Source: an uncultured Schlesneria sp.
GTDB lineage: Bacteria > Planctomycetota > Planctomycetia > Planctomycetales > Planctomycetaceae
Assembly: GCA_903834925.1 (NCBI GenBank)
Contig: CAILLA010000161.1
Coordinates: 1 to 40,885 of the forward strand
DNA: 40,885 bases
Direction: 5' to 3'
Part shown: positions 35,047-40,885 of the stretch, piece after piece
How positions within the stretch are numbered: the first letter of the stretch is position 1
How the letters are laid out: the number at the start of each line of letters is the position of its first letter
The notes under the pieces: generated by a model
Databases searched by the model: none
What the model saw: only the letters and a program-made list of their open reading frames with translations
Told to the model about the DNA's origin: nothing
Program-made: the position numbers and the translations under genes

Positions 35047-35714
35047 TCCCGTGCTCCCGCAGCAATCGACAGCTCGCGCTTCGTTCGAGCCACGGTTTCA
35101 CGAACGTGCAATCGATTCTCAGCCAACCGCTGGAACTTGGTCTCCACAATGCTATTCACAAACATCAGCGTCATGGCCGAAAACAATCCGATGAAGGTTG
35201 ACCAGATGGAATCGCCGAAATTTCGAACGATATCAGCGATCGTCTGCTGCGCATTCGAATTCCCTGATTGTAATCCTGCACCGATCGCCAGTACCGTCCC
35301 CAACACGCCAGCCAAGGGATACGCTTCAATCATGGTGCGACACACCGTGTACCACGTCTCGAACGCTTGGGACTGAAGATACCGTCGCTCTTCGTCTAGG
35401 ATCCTCATGCGAAGCCAAAGGTTATGACGTTCGGTCGTCTTCGACGGATCATCCAGAACATCCTTGATATCCGCCAGAAACGCGTCGATCTGGTCCGAAA
35501 GGTTTGAGCCTCGCTCCAGAATGCTTCGATATTTGAGTTCGCGAGTGAACTGGTCGAAGTCCGCTGCCATTCGCCGTAAATCACGCCGTGCCCATCCCAT
35601 CAGCCAAAAAAAAATCAATAAATGAAGAATGGCAACTGTCGCAATGATCGGTGCAGCCAGCCCCGATAATCGATTCAGCAACATCGTTGACATTTCAGAC
35701 GTGAAAAAGGGCAT
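35043..35714 (-). CDS. MotA/TolQ/ExbB-family proton channel protein
   Basis: This 223-residue protein has an N-terminal transmembrane helix (IIATVAILHLLIFFWLMGWA) and a cytoplasmic region (about 45-125, ARRDLRRMAADFDQFTREL and onward). The two channel helices carry the family signature: YPLAGVLGTVLAIGAGLQSG (about 133-152) and FGDSIWSTFIGLFSAMTLMF (about 167-186). It is expected to assemble as a pentamer round the ExbD-like helix and use the proton gradient for mechanical work. ATG 35714 has AGGA upstream and is preferred over the adjacent TTG. It is the first gene of a three-gene operon reading away from the flagellar genes, so flagellar and TolQ/ExbB-type roles are both possible. Confidence 0.82.
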   Translation of the reverse strand: MPFFTSEMSTMLLNRLSGLAAPIIATVAILHLLIFFWLMGWARRDLRRMAADFDQFTRELKYRSILERGSNLSDQIDAFLADIKDVLDDPSKTTERHNLWLRMRILDEERRYLQSQAFETWYTVCRTMIEAYPLAGVLGTVLAIGAGLQSGNSNAQQTIADIVRNFGDSIWSTFIGLFSAMTLMFVNSIVETKFQRLAENRLHVRETVARTKRELSIAAGARE

Positions 35715-35931
35715 CAACCGATCCTGGCAGGCGAATTGAACGAAGAATCACATCACCATCTGATTCTATTCTCGCCACGTCGAATATTGAAGAACCCTGC
35801 AAATGTTTTGTCTTCGCCCGAAGTTGGCGTCGAGTGCTAAGAGCGATCACTGGCCTGATGAAACGACCAGAAGACAGAATGTTTGCGTCACTCGGGACGA
35901 AGCCCCTTCGGAAAAAAATCCGCGATATTGG

Positions 35932-35969
35932 GTGCCACGGTTTTACCGTCTTCGGTTAAGCCGTGGCAC
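35932..35969 (+). repeat. TCTT-loop palindrome, copy F
   Basis: GTGCCACGGTTTTACCG-TCTT-CGGTTAAGCCGTGGCAC forms a 17-bp stem with one mismatch and one wobble, closed by TCTT. It lies in the 35715-36066 divergent region, 98 bp before fliF. Promoters for both operons must also be in this region, but I see no clear boxes. Confidence 0.75.
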
Positions 35970-36066
35970 GCGGCCGGTGATTCGCATTGCGTAGAATTGC
36001 CTGTCGCAACTATAACCCGCGTCGTGTCTTGGCTGAATTGGTCTACTGAAAGACTGCGCGATTTTC

Positions 36067-37623
36067 ATGGATGTTTTACCGCGCATCACCCGACAACTTG
36101 TCGATCGGTTTCGCGAGATGCCGCCCGTTCAACGTGCGGCGTCAATCGCGTTACTTGTCGTTGTTTGCGCCGGATTCAGTTGGCTGGTCTTTTTCAATCA
36201 CCGAACCGAACTCCAACCCGTCTCGTTCGGAAAATCGTTTGAAAATGAAGAACTCGCCTCAGCCGAACAGGCACTCGTCACCGCCGGGCTGACCAGTTTT
36301 CGACGTGACGGGCAGCGATTACTGGCACCTGCCAAAGATTTACCCCGCTACAACGCTGCCCTCCTGGAATTCAATGCGCTCCCCGCTGATCTGGGCTCGC
36401 AAATGATCAAACACTACGAAACGCTTGGACCATTCAGCACCGACCGACAACGCCTCCAAATGAAAGAGGCTCTTTTGCTTCAAGAGTTGCGTCGGATGAT
36501 TAAGGCCGTTCCCGACATTGAAGACGCCCGAGTCGTGATCGCAACACCTGAACGTCGATCCGGCTGGAATCAAAAGACACGACCCACTGCAAATGTGTCG
36601 GTAAAGCCTCGAACTGGTCGAGAAATCTCAGTCAGTCTGGCCAATTCATTGAGACATGTCGTCGCAAGCGTCGTACCCGACTTGCTTCCCGCCGATGTGA
36701 CAATTTTTGATGTAACCCGAGGACAAGCCTATACCGGCGAACCGACTGACACGTCCGTTGATGCCCGACAGCGGCAGCAAACAACGGAAATCTCTCACCA
36801 ATACGAAGAGCGGCTTCAAAAGGCACTATCGCATATCCCCAACGTCGGTGTGGTTGTCCAGATCGTTCCCGGTGAAAGACGACCGTCGCTTATTCGAAGC
36901 GCCACTCTTCAATCTCGTGAAGATCCAGCGAGCGTGTTCAATCGCCCTGCGTCCATGAATGACGTCGACGCACATTCGACTGGGTTCCGCGGTGCAAGCG
37001 ACCATCAGTCTGGCATGTCAACAATTGATTCCGAATTAAGAACCAGTCAAGCTGCTGAACTGCGGCAAAATATCCGGGTCAGTATCTCGATCCCGCGCGA
37101 CTACCTGCGTGATGTCGCTCGACACATGCGAGCCAGTTCCGCTTCGCCAGACAAGATGGATTTGGAATCGATCGAACAAGACGTTTCCGCCAAAGTCGAA
37201 CGAATTGTCACAGGACTGATTCCATCAGACTCGGCGCGTCAGACGATCTCTGTCACTTGCGTCGATCGTTTGGATGTAGAACAGCCGAATGAAGTACTTC
37301 GACCATCATCGTGGCAACTCGTCTCATTCCCTCAAAAATGGCGCGGGCCACTGATCATTGCCGGAATAACGAGTTTGGCGGGCATTTGGATTCTGAGGCG
37401 TGCAACGCGATCCTCTTCGCGATTGCCAGAATGGCCTAACGGAGACGAATTCGAACCATTTTCAGATGTCTCAAATCCAGTGCAGCCGACTACCTCTCCG
37501 ATGACAGCCTCGAAACTGGATCACATCGCGATGCTTCGAGACGAAATCCGATCTCTGGTGGAAAGTGATCCAGGGGCATCGGCCGTGCTGCTAGGTACAT
37601 GGTTATCCGAGACAAACGAATGA
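36067..37623 (+). CDS. fliF: Flagellar MS-ring protein FliF
   Basis: This 518-residue FliF forms the membrane ring at the base of the flagellum and the socket for FliG. Transmembrane helix 1 is at about 24-43 (AASIALLVVVCAGFSWLVFF). Next come the YscJ-like ring-building domain (about 60-210, with DIEDARVVIATPERR and PTANVSVKPRTGREIS), the FliF C domain, a Ser/Asp-rich loop, and helix 2 at about 424-441. The C-terminal tail ends LVESDPGASAVLLGTWLSET, the expected FliG-binding segment. It is a little shorter than typical enterobacterial FliF. No good ribosome-binding site is visible before the ATG. The stop overlaps the fliG start by 4 bp, so the two are translationally coupled. Confidence 0.95.
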   Translation: MDVLPRITRQLVDRFREMPPVQRAASIALLVVVCAGFSWLVFFNHRTELQPVSFGKSFENEELASAEQALVTAGLTSFRRDGQRLLAPAKDLPRYNAALLEFNALPADLGSQMIKHYETLGPFSTDRQRLQMKEALLLQELRRMIKAVPDIEDARVVIATPERRSGWNQKTRPTANVSVKPRTGREISVSLANSLRHVVASVVPDLLPADVTIFDVTRGQAYTGEPTDTSVDARQRQQTTEISHQYEERLQKALSHIPNVGVVVQIVPGERRPSLIRSATLQSREDPASVFNRPASMNDVDAHSTGFRGASDHQSGMSTIDSELRTSQAAELRQNIRVSISIPRDYLRDVARHMRASSASPDKMDLESIEQDVSAKVERIVTGLIPSDSARQTISVTCVDRLDVEQPNEVLRPSSWQLVSFPQKWRGPLIIAGITSLAGIWILRRATRSSSRLPEWPNGDEFEPFSDVSNPVQPTTSPMTASKLDHIAMLRDEIRSLVESDPGASAVLLGTWLSETNE

Positions 37624-38639
37624 AGACGGATCTCATGAATGGGACTCGAAAGACGGCAATCCTGCTACTGAGCCTCGACCAGTCGCTGGCCTCGGAGGTC
37701 ATGGGAAAGCTGCCTCGTGAAAAAATGGAGCAAGTCGCGCTGGCGATTGCTAATGCTGATCATGTCACGCGGGAAGAACAGGAAGCGGTTCTGAATGAAT
37801 TCAAAACCGCGTTTGTTTCCAGGCCACTGATGCAGCCCGCCGGACCGGAAACCGCGCGAGAATTGCTGGAACGAACAATCGACCAAGCCAATGTCGGGCC
37901 GATCGAACAACGGTTGGATGAACAGCTTGAAGCCGGTCCATTTGCCTTCTTACACAATCGACATTCCGACGACGTGCGAAGAATCATCGAACAAGAACAT
38001 CCCCAGACGATCGCGGTCATTGCGGCAAGATTACCCGCAAACCTGGCTTCGCAAGTCCTCGCCGGCTTCAGTCCTTCGCAACAGGCCGAAATTGTTGGCA
38101 GGCTCGCACGACTCGGCCCCACAGATGCAGATGTTTTGGCTGAGATCGCGACACTTTTACAGATCCGATCGAGCCGGAAAGAGGTTCGCGTTCAGGGCAT
38201 GGATCACGCTGCGGAAGTGTTGCACGAATCAGAACGAACCATGTCTCAAGCAATTTTGAATACGCTCGAACAAAAAGATTCGAACATTGCCGAAACAATC
38301 CGGGATACACTATTTTCATTCCAGGATCTCGACAATTTGAATGATGAGACGCTTGAGACCATTCTTAAGGAAACAGCTGAATCCCCTTGGACAGTGGCAC
38401 TCAAGGGATGCTCCGAATCACTTCGCCAGCGTGTCATCAAGCGTCTTCCCACAAAAGTCGGCGATGCTCTGAAAACGGAAATGAAGTCGATTGGCCCCCT
38501 TCGATTGAGCGAAATCACGGCAGGTCAACAACAGATCGCTCGCGCAATACTGATCCTCGAAGCCAATGGTCATATCGAGTTGGCAGCGCCAAAAGTGAAT
38601 CGAATTAAAGCGAATAATCGAATCGTAAGAACGGGATGA
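37620..38639 (+). CDS. fliG: Flagellar motor switch protein FliG
   Basis: This 339-residue switch protein couples the stator to rotation. The N-domain starts with TRKTAILLLSLDQSLASEVM. The middle domain has the conserved EHPQTIAVIAARLP (about 126-139). The C-domain carries the torque helix, ALKGCSESLRQRVIKRLPTK to GPLRLSE. Lined up with E. coli FliG, Lys264 and Arg297 are kept, Arg281 is Lys, Asp288 is Thr and Asp289 is Glu, so the charge pattern is largely preserved. The chosen ATG (37620) overlaps the fliF stop as ATGA; an in-frame ATG at 37599 lies inside fliF. fliH follows after 12 bp. Confidence 0.95.
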   Translation: MKTDLMNGTRKTAILLLSLDQSLASEVMGKLPREKMEQVALAIANADHVTREEQEAVLNEFKTAFVSRPLMQPAGPETARELLERTIDQANVGPIEQRLDEQLEAGPFAFLHNRHSDDVRRIIEQEHPQTIAVIAARLPANLASQVLAGFSPSQQAEIVGRLARLGPTDADVLAEIATLLQIRSSRKEVRVQGMDHAAEVLHESERTMSQAILNTLEQKDSNIAETIRDTLFSFQDLDNLNDETLETILKETAESPWTVALKGCSESLRQRVIKRLPTKVGDALKTEMKSIGPLRLSEITAGQQQIARAILILEANGHIELAAPKVNRIKANNRIVRTG

Positions 38640-38651
38640 CGATCGATAATC

Positions 38652-39350
38652 ATGAATGCGAAAATCATCAAAGCTCATTCCACTCACGCTTTATCCACGG
38701 TTGAAGCGTTTAACTTCATCGATCTCCAACTCCAGGGAGATCAGATCATGGCCAAGGCGCATCGCCAAGCCGAACAGATTCTGATCGAGGCCCGAAATAA
38801 CGCCAGACAACTTTGCGAACAGGCTCTGGCGGCCGCCAGGGACGAGGGGAGGATTGATGGTCTGCGTGATTCCCAGGCAATTATCGCCGAAAAAGCGTCT
38901 GAGATCGCCGATCAGCATGTGACCGATCAATTGGCAACCGCACTGCCCGCCCTTCAAGCCGCCGCGGAATCACTTCAGGCGGAACGCGATCAATGGCTTG
39001 TCAGATGGGAACAAATTGCCGTCCGACTCGGTGTCGCCATCGCCGAAAAGCTTTTGCAACGTCAATTGGCCGCACGACCTGAGTTTGCCACCGAGATGAT
39101 CACCGATGCACTGCGACTTGCCGCTGGACAACCGCAATTGACGGTCTATCTTCATCCCGATGACCTGTCGGCCTGGGGTGATCGGGCACCGCAGATCGTT
39201 CAATCTCTGACGGCATGTGCCGATACGACTCTCGTTCCAGACCCCCATTCTATGCGAGGTGGCTGCCGAATCGAAACACGGCATGGAGTCATCGATGCCA
39301 GAGTCGAAACCATGCTGCACCGAATTGCCGAAGAACTGGTCGACGACTAA
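38652..39350 (+). CDS. fliH: Flagellar assembly protein FliH
   Basis: This 232-residue protein matches FliH, the dimeric regulator that holds the FliI ATPase at the export gate. It has a long N-terminal alpha-helical stretch (about 25-115), rich in Ala/Gln/Glu with a glycine-containing segment (AAARDEGRIDGLRD). The C-domain (about 120-230) has LGVAIAEKLLQRQLAARPEF, the VYLHPDDLSAWGD strand and GGCRIETRHGVIDARVETML, all of the FliH/YscL type. The N-terminal residues, which normally dock on the C-ring, are divergent. No clear ribosome-binding site is seen, but the gene is only 12 bp behind fliG and 24 bp before fliI. Confidence 0.88.
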   Translation: MNAKIIKAHSTHALSTVEAFNFIDLQLQGDQIMAKAHRQAEQILIEARNNARQLCEQALAAARDEGRIDGLRDSQAIIAEKASEIADQHVTDQLATALPALQAAAESLQAERDQWLVRWEQIAVRLGVAIAEKLLQRQLAARPEFATEMITDALRLAAGQPQLTVYLHPDDLSAWGDRAPQIVQSLTACADTTLVPDPHSMRGGCRIETRHGVIDARVETMLHRIAEELVDD

Positions 39351-39374
39351 CCAACGTGACATTGAGGAATTTCC

Positions 39375-40673
39375 ATGCTCTCGCTCGATGAACACGTTCG
39401 TTACATCTTGCCCGTCGGACTGACCGGTCGAGTCACACGGATCGTGGGATTGACCGTCTCTGTCTCCGGGTTCCCAGCACCACTGGGAGCAATCGCAAAA
39501 TTGGAATCGGAACAGGGGACAGTCCTGGAAGCGGAAGTCGTCGGGTTTTCGGGAGAAGAAACGTTACTTTTACCCTACGGTGACCTGAGCGGAGTCAGGC
39601 GCGGGACGCGCGCCATCCTGGGTCATTCCGTTCAAGGGGCACGAGTTGGCGATGCTCTGCTCGGAAGAATCATCAACGGGCGAGGACGTTTCATCGACGG
39701 ATTGCCGCCAGCCATTCTTCCCAGGCACGTCAGTCTCCAATCAATGCCGGTGTCGCCAATGCAGCGGCCCAGAATTGATGAGCCCCTGGCAACCGGCGTG
39801 CGAGCCATTGATGGACTGCTGACGTGTGCGAAAGGTCAACGATTGGGAATTTTCGCAGGAAGTGGTGTTGGCAAGAGTACCCTGCTCGGACAGATTGCAA
39901 GATCAACGGAAGCGGACATCAATGTCGTTGTTCTGATCGGCGAACGAGGGCGCGAAGTTCGCGAGTTCATTGAGCGAGATCTCGGTCCTGGCGGACTGGC
40001 CCGAAGTGTCGTCGTCGTGGCAACAGGAGACGACCCTGCCGTCCTTCGTCTGCGAGCCGCCTATCTCGGCACTGCCATCGCAGAATACTTTCGTGAGACC
40101 GGTCGTGACGTGCTATTGGTCATGGATAGTATCACAAGATTCGCACTGGCTCAGAGAGAAATCGGTCTCGCGGCAGGCGAACCTCCCGCAACCCGAGGCT
40201 ATCCACCGAGTGTTTTCTCGTTGCTCCCGAAGCTGCTCGAAAGAAGCGGCAAGACAAATTCCGGCAGCATCACCGGGTTCTATACCGTCCTGGTGGAGGG
40301 AGATGACACGAACGAACCGGTTTCGGATGCGGTTCGTGGCATTCTGGACGGCCATATTGTGCTGTCAAGAAAACTCGCTCAACAAGGGCACTTTCCAGCA
40401 ATCGATATTCTCACCAGCATTTCACGTCTGATGCCAGAGATTACCAGCGACGAGCACCGACAATCCGCAATGTCGCTACGACAGATCCTTTCCGCATACC
40501 AGCAAGCCGAAGACTTGATCTCAATCGGTGCCTACCAGAGCGGATCAAACGCATCTGTCGATGCAGCAATCAGGTTAAAGGAACCAATCAAATCGTTCCT
40601 TCAACAGCTCGCAACAGAAACCGAATCGCTGACGAATACGGTTGACCGAATACAACAACTGATCCAGCTGTGA
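39375..40673 (+). CDS. fliI: Flagellum-specific export ATPase FliI
   Basis: This 432-residue F1-beta-like ATPase powers export of flagellar parts. It has an N-terminal beta-barrel (about 15-85, GLTGRVTRIVGLTVSVSGFP), Walker A AGSGVGKST at 161-169, and the catalytic-Glu region VVVLIGERGREVREF (about 185-199). Walker B is VLLVMDSITRFA with Asp251. FliI-type signatures are AAGEPPATRGYPPSVFSLLP and DGHIVLSRKLAQQGHFPAID. The C-terminus interacts with export chaperones in homologues. GAGGAATTTCC precedes the ATG. fliJ, its usual next neighbour, is not seen; the operon instead runs into a perfect GC hairpin 48 bp later. Confidence 0.96.
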   Translation: MLSLDEHVRYILPVGLTGRVTRIVGLTVSVSGFPAPLGAIAKLESEQGTVLEAEVVGFSGEETLLLPYGDLSGVRRGTRAILGHSVQGARVGDALLGRIINGRGRFIDGLPPAILPRHVSLQSMPVSPMQRPRIDEPLATGVRAIDGLLTCAKGQRLGIFAGSGVGKSTLLGQIARSTEADINVVVLIGERGREVREFIERDLGPGGLARSVVVVATGDDPAVLRLRAAYLGTAIAEYFRETGRDVLLVMDSITRFALAQREIGLAAGEPPATRGYPPSVFSLLPKLLERSGKTNSGSITGFYTVLVEGDDTNEPVSDAVRGILDGHIVLSRKLAQQGHFPAIDILTSISRLMPEITSDEHRQSAMSLRQILSAYQQAEDLISIGAYQSGSNASVDAAIRLKEPIKSFLQQLATETESLTNTVDRIQQLIQL

Positions 40674-40720
40674 CGATCTACCAGCATAACATGAAGCCGT
40701 ATCGCCGCGACCAAGTAAAG

Positions 40721-40743
40721 CCCGGGGCGGTTTCCGCCCCGGG
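40721..40743 (+). terminator. Perfect 10-bp GC hairpin after fliI
   Basis: CCCGGGGCGG-TTT-CCGCCCCGGG forms a very stable stem 48 bp behind the fliI stop. There is no T-run, so it may be a terminator of another type, an mRNA end stabiliser or a repeat. It argues that the fliF-fliG-fliH-fliI transcript ends here. Confidence 0.6.
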
Positions 40744-40823
40744 TCTCAGCGCATGGAGATTAAAGATCAGCCCCAGAGGGCAACGCCGTGAAGGATTTTT
40801 CAAAACGGTACTGAGTGACGTGC

Positions 40824-40853
40824 CACTGCATCGGAGTCTTCTCCGACGCAGTG
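40824..40853 (+). repeat. TCTT-loop palindrome, copy G
   Basis: CACTGCATCGGAG-TCTT-CTCCGACGCAGTG, preceded by GTGC. It differs from the copy at 11792-11821 at a single base, and that base restores pairing in the stem. It sits near the window edge in DNA with no visible gene. Confidence 0.75.
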
Positions 40854-40885
40854 CTCTACGCAATTTTCATTGGCTTCACTGAGCA

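Noticed and set aside
33734-35714. Zorya-type (ZorA/ZorB) defence system
   Set aside because: The MotA-like protein lacks the long cytoplasmic tail of ZorA, and no helicase or nuclease genes accompany it.
40670-40882. Open frame directly after fliI as a possible fliJ
   Set aside because: The 70 codons lack FliJ-like coiled-coil composition, and the frame runs through a perfect hairpin and a palindromic repeat.

Overview
The window looks like chromosomal DNA of a planctomycete (phylum Planctomycetota, probably a Planctomycetales-type genome). Four things point there. It has two very large secreted proteins combining a sugar-dehydrogenase-like propeller, HEAT repeats and a Pirellula/Verrucomicrobium-type CxxCH haem domain. 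It has an H4MPT-linked formyltransferase/hydrolase subunit (FhcB), a Ser/Thr kinase with a planctomycete-style N-terminal extension and an ectodomain, and many lone genes on alternating strands separated by palindromic repeats. The genus cannot be fixed from the sequence alone. No rRNA, tRNA, CRISPR array, prophage or intact insertion sequence was seen.

Layout. 1-6.4 kb: the possible tail of an upstream gene, an LCAT-like lipoprotein acylhydrolase, an inverted repeat pair, the first haem dehydrogenase, then about 800 bp of decayed DNA. 6.4-12.3 kb: envelope genes, namely a small membrane protein, an OprP-type porin, a membrane protein, an LptF/LptG-type permease coupled to a PAP2 phosphatase, and a 640-bp repeat-packed convergent spacer. 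12.3-22.1 kb: an MMPL/RND exporter, a DUF695-RraB protein, fhcB, a TIGR01777 epimerase, a hypothetical gene, glmS and csrA. 22.4-27.6 kb: the second haem dehydrogenase, a cysteine-saturated secreted protein and a polytopic membrane protein. 28.2-33.6 kb: a kinase with a beta-helix ectodomain preceded by a 23-bp palindrome, a small HEVGH protein and an AI-2E-family transporter. 33.7-40.7 kb: a three-gene MotA/ExbB-ExbD-like operon transcribed away from a flagellar fliF-fliG-fliH-fliI operon.

How the genes work together. FliF, FliG, FliH and FliI form the MS-ring, the switch and the export ATPase with its regulator. The divergent proton-channel operon could energise either an envelope machine or motility. 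The porin, LptF/G permease, PAP2 phosphatase, MMPL exporter and lipoprotein lipase are all outer-envelope functions, and GlmS supplies amino sugar for envelope polymers. CsrA is a post-transcriptional regulator that elsewhere controls flagella.

The observations most worth a second look are: the stator-like operon in which ExbD features appear divided over two proteins; an orphan FhcB that has lost the metal-ligand cysteine; a family of palindromes built round a TCTT loop; the palindrome just upstream of the kinase; and the cysteine-rich secreted protein. Start codons were adjusted by hand where a Shine-Dalgarno sequence, a signal peptide or family knowledge supported a downstream start.
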